Assembly (NCBI GenBank): GCA_043770095.1
Contig: JAYVIR010000109.1
Span: 1 to 41,150, forward strand
Source: JBGSUZ01 sp043770095
GTDB taxonomy: Bacteria; Bacillota; Clostridia; Peptostreptococcales; Acidaminobacteraceae
Reading direction: 5' to 3'
Length of the DNA stretch: 41,150 nt
Shown here in pieces: positions 32,224 to 40,652 of the stretch. The position numbers and the translations under genes were made by a program. The notes beneath the pieces are model-generated. The model saw only the letters and a list, made by a program, of their open reading frames with translations. It searched no databases and was not told where the DNA came from. Every line of letters begins with the position of its first letter. Positions within the stretch are counted from its first letter, which is position 1.

Positions 32224-33264
32224 ATGACTGATTTTAATCAGATGATTCTACCAAATATTGAATTATCCAACGCAACCATCTATATTTCAACAAATGTGCA
32301 CTATCTATTTGACCGTGTCGCAAAAACACTTTCCGTCCTTAAATATCCATACACTTTTGAGGCGACATATCTGATCGTAAGCGTTCCAAATTTTGAACTG
32401 CTTATTACCGAAATTTTAGAAGGCGAATTTTTTGATGCGTTGGAAATGAAAGAAATTCACATATTGCCTGTCGAAAGAGATATTTCACTAGATTTCAACC
32501 TCTTTAAACGCACTAAAACACTTCTATACTGGACGACCTTCAGCCAAAATAAAGATTTAATCTATATATTAAAAAAACAACGCATTGTTACACTTTTCCA
32601 ACCCGTTGTTTCCGTCGACAATTTAGACATCATTGGTTATGAAGCCTATTCTAAGGGCCTTAAACCCGGTGGTCTTTATCTGTCCGCCCAATCTTTATTT
32701 GAAAACGCTGCAAAGCTTGATCTACTATCGATTCTTGACGTTCAATGCCTTGAAAGTGCATCTCAGCATGCTGCAGAACTTAAAATGAATAAATTGCTTT
32801 TCCTAAACTTTTGCCCAAATGCTATCCTTGATCCAAAAGAGTCTTTTAAATCCACTACGGCTACCATTCACGAGCACCAACTTAACCCAAAAAACATTAT
32901 TTTTGAATCAGTAGACACTGAACGGCTTCAGGGTTATTCACACCTTAATGCCATCTTTGAGTATTTAAATTCTGAAGGGTATCAAACTGCGCTAGACGAT
33001 GTAGGCGGACACTTTTCAACCATTGAACCCTTCCACAAACTTGCTCCTAGTTATGTCAAAGTGGATATGAAAATTATCAGAAACATACACCTAGAACAAT
33101 CCCATCAAGTGCTTCTTAAGCGTATTTTGAGACTAAAAAGCCTTTATGGGATAGCTATTATTGCCAAGGATGTTGAGACTTTAGAAGAATTTAACTATCT
33201 TAAAACCAGTGGCGTCGACTTCATGCAAGGCTTCTATTTTGGCAAACCTAAATTAACCTTATAA
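32224..33264 (+). CDS. EAL-domain protein with degenerate active site
   Basis: A 346-aa cytoplasmic protein. The first 120 residues are an unrecognised domain. The rest is an EAL cyclic-di-GMP phosphodiesterase fold. Catalytic positions: the EAL motif reads EAY (Glu140 kept), Asn195, Glu228 and the Asp258-Asp259 pair are kept, and Lys279 and Gln335 are kept. The normally invariant Glu of the AEGVET motif is Lys315 (AKDVET). This Glu is needed for hydrolysis in studied EAL enzymes, so I infer loss of catalysis, with possible use as a c-di-GMP receptor or protein-interaction module. AGGAGGGG precedes the ATG. It may be co-transcribed with the HxlR gene or started from within the repeat leader. 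Confidence 0.88.
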   Translation: MTDFNQMILPNIELSNATIYISTNVHYLFDRVAKTLSVLKYPYTFEATYLIVSVPNFELLITEILEGEFFDALEMKEIHILPVERDISLDFNLFKRTKTLLYWTTFSQNKDLIYILKKQRIVTLFQPVVSVDNLDIIGYEAYSKGLKPGGLYLSAQSLFENAAKLDLLSILDVQCLESASQHAAELKMNKLLFLNFCPNAILDPKESFKSTTATIHEHQLNPKNIIFESVDTERLQGYSHLNAIFEYLNSEGYQTALDDVGGHFSTIEPFHKLAPSYVKVDMKIIRNIHLEQSHQVLLKRILRLKSLYGIAIIAKDVETLEEFNYLKTSGVDFMQGFYFGKPKLTL

Positions 33265-33269
33265 CGACA

Positions 33270-33299
33270 TAAAAAGAGGCTATTGCCTCTTTTTTATTT
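33270..33299 (+). terminator. Terminator of the EAL gene
   Basis: AAAAAGAGGC (33271-33280), loop TATT, GCCTCTTTTTT with a following T-rich run. A weaker dyad AATGAG/CTCATT (33318-33337) nearer the aldo/keto reductase stop lacks a U-tract. Confidence 0.92.
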
Positions 33300-33344
33300 G
33301 CACTTATTTTGAAGTTAAATGAGACCATTCGCTCATTAATATCT

Positions 33345-34334
33345 TTATTTCAAAATTTCCTCAATCCTCACACGCTCATTCTCTGAAAACTCCAAATGAT
33401 GAAGCGCCAAAGCGGCATCCAGAATCTGGGCAGGTTTACTCGCACCAATGAGAACTGATGTGACTTCCGGCTGTCTAAGATTCCAAGCGAGCGCCATCTG
33501 CGCCAAACTTTGCCCCCGCTCTATTGCCATTTCATTGAGCTTCGAAACGCTTTCCAAAACTTCCTTTGTCAAGTCCGTCGGGCTTAAAAAAGTGCTACTG
33601 CCCGCCGCCCTTGAGTCTAAGGGAATGCCTTTTAAATATTTATCAGTCAGTACACCCTTAAATAGCGGAGAAAATGTAATGCACCCCACCCCTTCATTCC
33701 CGAGCAACGTTAATAACCCGTCTTCCACCCAGCGATCCATCATAGAATACCTTGGTTGGTGAATGAGGCACGGCGTTCCCAAACTTTTAAGAATGTCTAT
33801 GGCGATTTTAGCCTCTTCTTGCTTGTAGTTAGAAAGACCTACATAAAGTGCCTTTCCCTGACGCACCGCATGGTCGAGCGCCATCATAGATTCCTCGATA
33901 GGCGTCTCACTATCAGGCCTATGATGATAGAAAATATCCACATAATCAAGCCCCATACGCTTCAAACTTTGGTCCAAACTTGAAAGTAAATATTTTCTGG
34001 AGCCGCCGTCTCCATAGGGGCCATCCCACATCGTATACCCTGCTTTCGTTGAGATAATAAGCTCATCTCGATGGCCTTTTAGGGTGGTCTCAAGTATTCT
34101 GCCAAAGTTGCTTTCCGCAGAACCCGCAGATGGCCCATAATTATTGGCAAGGTCAAAATGAGTAATGCCTAAATCAAACGCCGTTTTTACCATTTCGACC
34201 CCATTGTCATAGGAATCTTGATCGCCAAAGTTATGCCACAACCCAAAAGAGATCATTGGTAACTTTAATCCGCTCTTTCCGCAGCGCTTATAACGCATAT
34301 TTTGATACCGATCCGAATTTGCAACATATGTCAT
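33345..34334 (-). CDS. Aldo/keto reductase (YghZ / glyceraldehyde-3-phosphate reductase-like)
   Basis: An NADPH-dependent oxidoreductase with a TIM barrel, 329 aa. The catalytic tetrad is visible: Asp61 and Tyr66 in FDLANNYG, Lys97 in STKAGY, and His137/138 in FYHHRPD. The insert GPSAGSAESNFGRIL and the motif MWDGPYGDGGSRKYLL are typical of the YghZ/AKR14 group, which reduces small aldehydes such as L-glyceraldehyde 3-phosphate or methylglyoxal. ATG 34334 follows GGAGG. It is divergent from an AraC regulator gene 121 bases away, so inducible control is likely. Confidence 0.93.
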   Translation of the reverse strand: MTYVANSDRYQNMRYKRCGKSGLKLPMISFGLWHNFGDQDSYDNGVEMVKTAFDLGITHFDLANNYGPSAGSAESNFGRILETTLKGHRDELIISTKAGYTMWDGPYGDGGSRKYLLSSLDQSLKRMGLDYVDIFYHHRPDSETPIEESMMALDHAVRQGKALYVGLSNYKQEEAKIAIDILKSLGTPCLIHQPRYSMMDRWVEDGLLTLLGNEGVGCITFSPLFKGVLTDKYLKGIPLDSRAAGSSTFLSPTDLTKEVLESVSKLNEMAIERGQSLAQMALAWNLRQPEVTSVLIGASKPAQILDAALALHHLEFSENERVRIEEILK

Positions 34335-34455
34335 TATGACACCTCCATTATTTTTTTATTGTCATCCTAGTTTGATAATACTATACTAATCTCATGATTA
34401 ACATTGTCTAATGGCAACAATACCCGTTTAAATGGAAAAAGGAGGCTGCATACCT

Positions 34456-35340
34456 GTGCCCATTCATTTTAAAAATGAAGCACCACCTCTCAAATCCCAT
34501 ATAGATCTTCAACTCTACCACTATGGCTATCAAAACTGTCCCCCTAAACACAGTTGGGGCCCAGGCATAAAAGACCATTATAAAATCCATTTGATTTTTG
34601 AGGGCAAAGGCTTCTATCGACTGGGTTCTCAGACTTTTGAACTTGAAGCTGGTCAACTTTTTTTGACCACCCCAGACACAGTAGCACATTATATAGCCGA
34701 TGAAACCCACCCTTGGACTTATGCTTGGTTTGCCTTCGAAGGACTCAGTGTAAAAGCTTACCTGCAAAGAGCTGGGCTCTCAGCGCAAAGTCCTGTGATT
34801 AAGCTCAGCGCTGAGGCGCTTGCCTCTTCCAAAATGCTGATTGAGTCCATGATAGGAACTGACCCAAATCATTTTGGCAAAGACCTTGTCTTGATGGGTT
34901 TTCTATATCAACTCTTAGGCCTTCTCATTGACAGTGCACCCTCAGATGCAAATTCGGAAGTTTCATCGATTAAAACGCTGTATTTAGAGTCCGCAATGAC
35001 TTATGTGCAAATGAATTATTCTCGCAAAATGACCTGCGAAGAAATGGCCAGCCATATCGGCATACATCGAAAATATTTGGCGAGACTTTTTAAAGAAAAT
35101 TTAAGAACCTCCCCTCAAGCCTATCTGATTGCCTATCGAATGGAGAAGGCAAAACAGCTTCTTAAAGAAACCCATTTATCGGTCTCAGAAGTGGCTGTTT
35201 CCGTCGGTTATCATGACCCCTTGGTCTTTTCGAAAACATTTAAAAAGTATGTAGGCAAGGCGCCTACAATCTTTAAGAGCACTGAATTTAACCATCACAG
35301 GAGTGAATTTTCGTGTCCAGTTCAACAAAACAAAACTTAG
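34456..35340 (+). CDS. AraC-family transcription regulator (cupin + HTH)
   Basis: A 294-aa regulator. The N-terminal AraC-type cupin sensor domain (about 1-150) contains YKIHLIFEGKGFYRL and HPWTYAWFAFEG. The C-terminal double HTH (about 185-280) contains MASHIGIHRKYLARLFKENL, then VSEVAVSVGYHDPLVFSKTFKKYVGKAPT. I choose GTG 34456 because AAAAAGGAGG sits just ahead; the ATG 24 bases earlier has no ribosome binding site and overlaps it. The tail after KAPT is longer than usual and overlaps the start of the broken TetR-like gene by 28 bases. The divergent aldo/keto reductase is the likely target. Confidence 0.92.
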   Translation: MPIHFKNEAPPLKSHIDLQLYHYGYQNCPPKHSWGPGIKDHYKIHLIFEGKGFYRLGSQTFELEAGQLFLTTPDTVAHYIADETHPWTYAWFAFEGLSVKAYLQRAGLSAQSPVIKLSAEALASSKMLIESMIGTDPNHFGKDLVLMGFLYQLLGLLIDSAPSDANSEVSSIKTLYLESAMTYVQMNYSRKMTCEEMASHIGIHRKYLARLFKENLRTSPQAYLIAYRMEKAKQLLKETHLSVSEVAVSVGYHDPLVFSKTFKKYVGKAPTIFKSTEFNHHRSEFSCPVQQNKT

Positions 35341-35776
35341 CGATTTCCTTAAAAAAATTGATGACCAAGGCTTCACTCGATCAAATAACGGTCAAAGATT
35401 TGGTCGCAGAGTGCGGTGTCAACCGTCAAACCTTTTATTACCACTTTCAAGACATTTATGATCTCCTTGGCTGGATTTTTAAATCCGAGGCACTCGAATC
35501 GATTAAAGACTATAAAACTTACTGCACTTGGAAAGTTTTCTGAACAGCGTCACCTTTGATCTGCTCTACGGCGTTGTCGAAGAACTTGCCACAAATACCA
35601 GTATTCTAGAAGAAGACAAACGCTTTATTGCAAAATTTTATACCTTTGCCTTTGTCAGTCTGATGCTTGATTGGCTTAAATCAGGCACCAAAGAAAAACC
35701 CGAGATCATTATCAATAAGTTAAACAAGCTTATTGACGGGGATATCCCAAGAGCCATTCAAAAATACATCGGTTAA
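35313..35776 (+). pseudogene. TetR/DhaS-like regulator, internal deletion and frameshift
   Basis: The first reading frame (GTG 35313, AGGAG upstream) encodes a good TetR HTH: ITVKDLVAECGVNRQTFYYHFQDIYDLLGWIF. It then fails at TWKVF with a stop at 35541-35543. A second frame resumes at FLNSVTFDLLYGVVEEL and runs to 35776 with the family C-terminus (FAFVSLMLDWLK). Comparison with the usual 180-190-aa DhaS-type regulators suggests that about 35-40 residues between these points are deleted, together with a frame change. The product would be a truncated HTH only. Such regulators often sit beside oleate hydratase genes, and the remains of one follow. Confidence 0.85.
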
Positions 35777-35891
35777 CCGATTTTGAAACCATTCTTTTTA
35801 ATTTCAGCGCATTTAGACAAAGTGCTTCTGGTGTATAAAGTTCATACATTTGAGGCACTTTGTCTAGATACTCAGGACCTTCTTCGGGTGT
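35777..35891. other. Junction segment between the two pseudogenes
   Basis: Contains an inverted repeat TAGACAAAGTGC (35814-35825) / GCACTTTGTCTA (35855-35866) without a U-tract. On the minus strand an open frame through about 35900-35730 reads protein-like text, including HTPEEGPEYLDKVPQMYELY and PEALCLNALKLKRM. It has no start signal, ends at a stop inside the TetR remnant, and I cannot assign it to a family. It may be a fragment of a third gene or chance. Confidence 0.4.
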
Positions 35892-37013
35892 ATGCTTTAC
35901 CCAACACATGCCAATGCGCGTTTAATCAACAAAGAAGGCGAGGTGCTTGATGTCATGTCTATGGGCTTTGACCAAGCGGATCGTATGGCACTCGGCAAAT
36001 TGATGATCACGCCAGAAGAAAAATTAGACAACCTCAAAATTTCAGACTGGTTTGCAAAAACACCTCACTTCTTTGAAACAAACTTCTGGTATATGTGGCA
36101 AACGACATTTGCCTTCCAAAATTGGTCGAGCCTTTTTGAATTCAGGCGTTACATGAATCGCATGATGTTTGAATTCTCTAGAATCCAGACTTTAGAGGGT
36201 CTTACCCGAACCACTTACAACCAATATGACTCTATCATTTTGCCAGTTAAGACACACTTAGACACATTTGGCGTGGACTTTAGCTTAAAATACAAAGTAA
36301 CAGACCTTGATTTTGAGCCAGGCGATGGCATCACGGTTGTTGCCATTCACTATGAAGATCAAAACTGCCCTGGCATGATTCAACTTCACGAAGGCGATCT
36401 TTGCATCGTTACAAATGGCTGCATGACGGATAATGCAAAAATTGGTTCTTACAAAGAAGCTGCGCCATTTATGGTTGAAGATCCTATGTCAGGCAACCTT
36501 TGGGCTAAAATTGCTACTAAAAAAGAGGGTCTTGGCAATCCAAAACCATTATTTAGAAATCCCGAACAAACAAACTAGGAATCTTTCACAGTCACTTGTA
36601 AAGGTGATAAGTTCCTTAAATTGATTGAAAAATTCTCTCGCAACAAACCAGGCAGCGGTGCGCTCATGACGTTCAAAGATTCTAGCTGGCTCATGTCTAT
36701 CGTTGTTGCTGCTCAACCTCACTTTAAAAACCAACCTGAAGATGTCACTATTTTCTGGGGTTACGGACTCTATACCGATAAACTTGGCGACTTTGTGAAA
36801 AAACCAATGCGTGAGTGTACTGGCGAAGAAATTTTAACAGAACTCATGCACCACCTTCACTTCGAAGAACACATGGATGAGATTATGCCAACCATCATTA
36901 ATGTTATTCCTTGCATGATGCCTTATATCATCTCTATGTTCCAACCGCGTGCAATGACAGACCGTCATAACGTGAGAACACTGTTTAGAGCGCTCACGAC
37001 TAGTTATAGATAA
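35892..37013 (+). pseudogene. ohyA: Oleate hydratase remnant (5' missing, amber codon, altered 3' end)
   Basis: Oleate hydratases are FAD flavoenzymes that add water to unsaturated fatty acids. This remnant matches their middle and C-terminal parts: THANARL, HFFETNFWYMWQTTFAFQ, EGLTRTTYNQYDS, LHEGDLCIVTNGCMTD, GSGALMTFKDSSWLMS and FWGYGLYTDKLGDFV. Three lesions are visible. The N-terminal FAD Rossmann segment (about 200 residues) is absent. A TAG at 36576-36578 interrupts NPEQTN*ESFTVTCKG in frame, where family members have Trp (TGG). After RAMTDR the conserved end is replaced by HNVRTLFRALTTSYR, as if an internal segment was lost. The intact enzyme is usually 560-650 aa; about 370 codons remain. 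No start signal precedes it. Confidence 0.92.
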
Positions 37014-37047
37014 ATTTTGAACATCAATATCATTTAAATTCAAAATT

Positions 37048-37090
37048 AAAAGACATCATAGGTTTTAACCTTCTGAATGTCTTTTTGTTT
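37048..37090 (+). terminator. Terminator after the oleate hydratase remnant, overlapping the MFS stop
   Basis: AAAAGACAT (37048-37056) pairs with ATGTCTTTT (37077-37085), followed by TGTTTT. An inner AGGTT-TT-AACCT stem stacks inside. The stop codon of the convergent MFS gene (37067-37065) lies within the structure. Confidence 0.82.
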
Positions 37091-38279
37091 TATGCGTTAG
37101 CGCAATCATCAACATTAATAACACGACACTTAGTCCGCATGCGATAAACCCGCCGCGAGCTGTATAATTTTCACTTACCGTTCCTGCAAAGAGATTGCCG
37201 ATTGGCGTTGAGCCTGCAAAAACAAGCGTATAGACGCTCATGACACGACCTCTGTATTCATTGCTGACATTAAGCTGCATTTTGGAATTGGCGCTCGATG
37301 AAAATGTCACAAAGAAAAAACCAGTAAGCCCAAGACAAATTGCCATAGTAGCAAAATGATTCATTGCGCCAGTGAGCATCATTAAAGCCCCAATCACCCA
37401 AGGCAAACCTTCAATGACCCAACTTTTAGGACCATCTCTGCTAAAGGTGGCAATAAACATCGCCCCGAGAAAAGATCCCACTCCCATAGAAGACATCAGT
37501 AAACCAAATCCTTTTTCATCTAGATGTAAAATTTCTTTGGCAAATACGGGCACAAGCACGCTGAAATTTGGTACGAATATGCCCACTACCGCAACAATCA
37601 GGAGTGTTCCAAGAAGGGGCGGCGCATTTTTTATGTATTTAAGGCCCGCTCTTATTTCCAAACCAATTCGCCCACTTGAAGACTTAGCCTTGACGACTGG
37701 CTTTGCGTCTATAAAAAGCAAACTGATGACAACGGCTAAGTAACTAAAGGCATTGATTAAAAAACACATGCCAATTCCAAAATAGCCCATAATAAGTCCA
37801 GCAACGGCTGGGCCTATTACGCGTGCGACATTAAAGGACATTGAATTAAGGGCAATCGCATTCATTAAGTCATCTTTTCCGACAAGTTCAATCGCATACG
37901 ACTGACGCGTTGGCATATCTAGCGTATTAACAAGCCCTAGTAAGGTTGCCATAATCAATATATGCCAATATTCAATGTGATTGCTGAGGACAAGATAAGC
38001 CAGAACCAGTGTAATCACACAGGAAGCCGACTGGGTCAATAACAAGATTCGTTTTTTAGGAAACTGATCTATGATTACCCCTGCAAATAATGAAAACAGC
38101 AATATAGGCGTAAATTGAAGCGTCCCAATGAGACTAAGGAGAAATGCCGATTTGGTGATTGAATAAGCCAGCCAAGGTTGAGCAATATTCTGCATCCATG
38201 TGCCAATCAGAGAAATACACATGCCCGTCCAGTAAATTCTAAAATTATGGTGTTTTAGCGAGGCAAACGGATTATTCAT
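37065..38279 (-). CDS. MFS transporter (EntS/DHA3-like exporter)
   Basis: A 404-aa integral membrane exporter with about 10-12 transmembrane segments. It begins NPFASLKHHNFRIYWTGMCIS and has the MFS loop motif DQFPKKRILLLTQ after TM2 and the RQSYAIELVGKDDLMNAIALNS stretch typical of the enterobactin-exporter/TMP-like group. Substrate cannot be deduced. Its ATG 38279 overlaps the stop of the hybrid kinase gene (ATGA), so the two are translated together. A GTG three codons earlier is an alternative start. Coupling to a kinase suggests its expression or activity follows that signalling protein. Confidence 0.92.
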   Translation of the reverse strand: MNNPFASLKHHNFRIYWTGMCISLIGTWMQNIAQPWLAYSITKSAFLLSLIGTLQFTPILLFSLFAGVIIDQFPKKRILLLTQSASCVITLVLAYLVLSNHIEYWHILIMATLLGLVNTLDMPTRQSYAIELVGKDDLMNAIALNSMSFNVARVIGPAVAGLIMGYFGIGMCFLINAFSYLAVVISLLFIDAKPVVKAKSSSGRIGLEIRAGLKYIKNAPPLLGTLLIVAVVGIFVPNFSVLVPVFAKEILHLDEKGFGLLMSSMGVGSFLGAMFIATFSRDGPKSWVIEGLPWVIGALMMLTGAMNHFATMAICLGLTGFFFVTFSSSANSKMQLNVSNEYRGRVMSVYTLVFAGSTPIGNLFAGTVSENYTARGGFIACGLSVVLLMLMIALTHKTKRHSEG

Positions 38280-40291
38280 TTCGTCCACTTCTCTATCATT
38301 TTGTAAAAGTCATGAACTTCACCAGGTTTTGACAAAGAGTCATCAATTCCAATTCCTAATCCATTATTGATATCAGATTTTAGTGCAAATGCTGTCATAG
38401 CAACAATTGGCGTATTTTTTGTAACTTCCATTTTTTTAATGATCTGAGTAGCTGTATACCCATCCATAATAGGCATTTTTATGTCCATAATAATTAAATC
38501 AAAGTTTGTTTTTTTCAAACTATCGACGGATTGGTTGCCATTTTTGACCGCTGTAAGCATCTGAGGCTCACCAGATTGCAAGTCACCCTCCTCACACATT
38601 TCAAGAACACTGGTAAAATAAAAGGTGCTTCCGCTTCCTTTAATACTTTCAAACCAAATTTCTCCGTTCATCTGCTCAACAAGTCCTTTACAGATTGAAA
38701 GACCTAAACCAGTTCCGCCATATTCGCGTGTGTTTGAATTATCGACTTGGCTAAAGCACCTAAAAAGGCGATCCGTTTTATCGGCAGCTATACCTATGCC
38801 ACTATCTTTCACACTAAATTCTAATTTTATTTTATTGTGATCAAGCTCAGCTATTTTTTTCACATAAATACTAACTTCGCCTTTTTGAGTAAATTTAATT
38901 GCATTTCCAATCAAATTGGTAAGAATTTGACGCAATCTAAATCCATCGCCATTTACCCAGCTAGGTATATCTTTTGAATAATTGGTTTCAAATCGTATGC
39001 CTTTCTTAGCTGCAGACAATTGAAATAAGGTCGCCGATTTTGAAATAAGCTCTTCAAGACTAAAGTCATTTTTATCTAATTCCATTTTGCCTGTCTCTAA
39101 TTTCGAATAATCGAGAATATCATTTAGCACTTCCATTAATGATTTAGAAGCGCTTTTAGCAATGGCTATATATCCTCTTTGTTCATCTGTAAGCATTGTC
39201 ATTTCAAGTATTTGCTGAACACCCATAATGCTATGCAGTGGCGTTCTGATTTCATGGCTCATATTGGCTAAAAACTGACTTTTTGCCTCATTGGCTATTA
39301 CTGCAACTTCTTTTGCACTGATTAATTCCAAGTCGTTATTTTTACGATTGGTAATGTCCTGTGAAATAATTTGTACGCCAGCAATATTCCCATCGTGATC
39401 GACTACTCTGCTGTAAGTACTAAATTGCCACTTCTGCGTATGGTTACTGAACGCGTGATCTTCATACTCTTGCAACTCATCGCTTAATAACGCTTTAATG
39501 ATCCGATGCATATAAAGATCTGCTTCTTGCTTAGGAAACACTTCATAAATAAACTTGCCAGAAAACTCCTCAGAACGGCCACCCATTTTTTCAGCTGCTT
39601 TATTATTGAATGAAATGATCATCCCATCTGGTTTATAATACTCAATCTCAACGCCCGCATATTCAAACAAAATTCTATAGCGCTCTTCACTTTCAGTCAA
39701 ATTGTTTTCAACTTGTTTTTGCTGTGAAATATCCGTCACGACAATACGACTGGCTCTTAAACCATCATGATCTTCTGCAATAGTTGCTGTAAAACATGCC
39801 CAAAACACATCCCCATTATCCTTAACCAATCTGACTTCGAATTCTTGAGGCTCACCAGTCTCAAAATTGTGTTTGTGGTGGGCACAATAACAGGCTTGAT
39901 CTTCTTCTAAAATGTATTTTGAAAGTGGCTGCTGTTGAATCCGATTTCGAGTTGCGCCAATTAATGTAGCCATTGTAAGATTAGCCTCAGTAATGATGCC
40001 TTTATCAGAAAGTGTAAAATAGCCCACTGGCGCTAATTCGTACAAATCAAAATAACGCCTCCTTGCAACATCTAATTCAACCTGAACGCGACGCAATTCT
40101 TCATTTTGCATTTCTAATTCAATCTGATGAACCCTGAGTTCATTCAACATTTGTTGCGTTTGTGAAAGAGTCATTGCATCTATATTAGGCATTGAATTGT
40201 ATTGGTTTTCGCAAACTTTCTTTTCTGCAATATCTCGTAGTTCTTGCTTTAAGCCTAAAATAGATTTCCCTTGCAAAAAATCATTGCCCAT
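38276..40291 (-). CDS. Hybrid histidine kinase, two PAS domains, truncated receiver domain
   Basis: A 671-aa soluble sensor kinase; no membrane segment is seen. In order: an N-terminal coiled coil (QMLNELRVHQIELEMQNEEL) and PAS1 (about 95-190: YFDLYELAPVGYFTLSDKG). PAS2 follows (about 205-320: YRILFEYAGVEIEYYKPDG) with DITNRK. HisKA has SHEIRTPLHS and His346. HATPase has LIGNAIKFTQKG, DSGIGIA, GGTGLGLS. The C-terminal receiver keeps the phosphoacceptor Asp603 in IIMDIKMPIMDG, the Thr in AMTAF and the Lys in SKPG. It lacks the first strand and helix with the conserved acidic pair: GEPQMLTAVKNGNQS joins directly to the kinase end, a loss of about 28 residues. The start ATG 40291 follows GGAGG, 11 nt away. 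It is coupled to the MFS gene. Confidence 0.92.
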   Translation of the reverse strand: MGNDFLQGKSILGLKQELRDIAEKKVCENQYNSMPNIDAMTLSQTQQMLNELRVHQIELEMQNEELRRVQVELDVARRRYFDLYELAPVGYFTLSDKGIITEANLTMATLIGATRNRIQQQPLSKYILEEDQACYCAHHKHNFETGEPQEFEVRLVKDNGDVFWACFTATIAEDHDGLRASRIVVTDISQQKQVENNLTESEERYRILFEYAGVEIEYYKPDGMIISFNNKAAEKMGGRSEEFSGKFIYEVFPKQEADLYMHRIIKALLSDELQEYEDHAFSNHTQKWQFSTYSRVVDHDGNIAGVQIISQDITNRKNNDLELISAKEVAVIANEAKSQFLANMSHEIRTPLHSIMGVQQILEMTMLTDEQRGYIAIAKSASKSLMEVLNDILDYSKLETGKMELDKNDFSLEELISKSATLFQLSAAKKGIRFETNYSKDIPSWVNGDGFRLRQILTNLIGNAIKFTQKGEVSIYVKKIAELDHNKIKLEFSVKDSGIGIAADKTDRLFRCFSQVDNSNTREYGGTGLGLSICKGLVEQMNGEIWFESIKGSGSTFYFTSVLEMCEEGDLQSGEPQMLTAVKNGNQSVDSLKKTNFDLIIMDIKMPIMDGYTATQIIKKMEVTKNTPIVAMTAFALKSDINNGLGIGIDDSLSKPGEVHDFYKMIEKWTK

Positions 40292-40652
40292 TATTGCAAT
40301 ACCTCCTTCCCCTATTTTATATCATTTGTATTCAGTAAATTTTTTAAGTTGTAGGGTTCATGCCAAAATAGCCCCCTCTAAATCATGTACGGTTATGGCA
40401 TCTTTCGAATCATGAACGACTATCGATAATCTTGATAAATTGTTGTACTTATTACAGATTATCTTATTTTCACAATTTCAGAAATATCAATAATTTCTCT
40501 TGTGGTTCGTTTGTATTCATATTTTCTTGTATTTGATCTGACAAGTTACACCCCCTGACGATCCTTTATTTCATATATACCTTACTATATTTATTTAAAT
40601 CCTTCAATTTGGGGTATGAGAATCTTGAATCTAATTTAAAAGGAGAATTATT
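40292..40652. promoter_or_regulatory. Divergent region between the hybrid kinase and the ODP-type gene
   Basis: 361 bases. It holds a direct repeat, AATCATGTACGGTTAT (40381-40396) and AATCATGAACGACTAT (40408-40423), 13 of 16 positions alike and 27 bases apart. It also has a small dyad AGAAAT/ATTTCT (40480-40498). These are candidate operators; the periodicity is not an exact multiple of the helix turn. No convincing -35/-10 pair or terminator is seen for either strand. Confidence 0.4.

Noticed and set aside
36621..37013. Separate 130-aa gene
   Set aside because: It is in the same frame as the upstream oleate hydratase segment and continues that protein after the amber codon; it has no start signal of its own.
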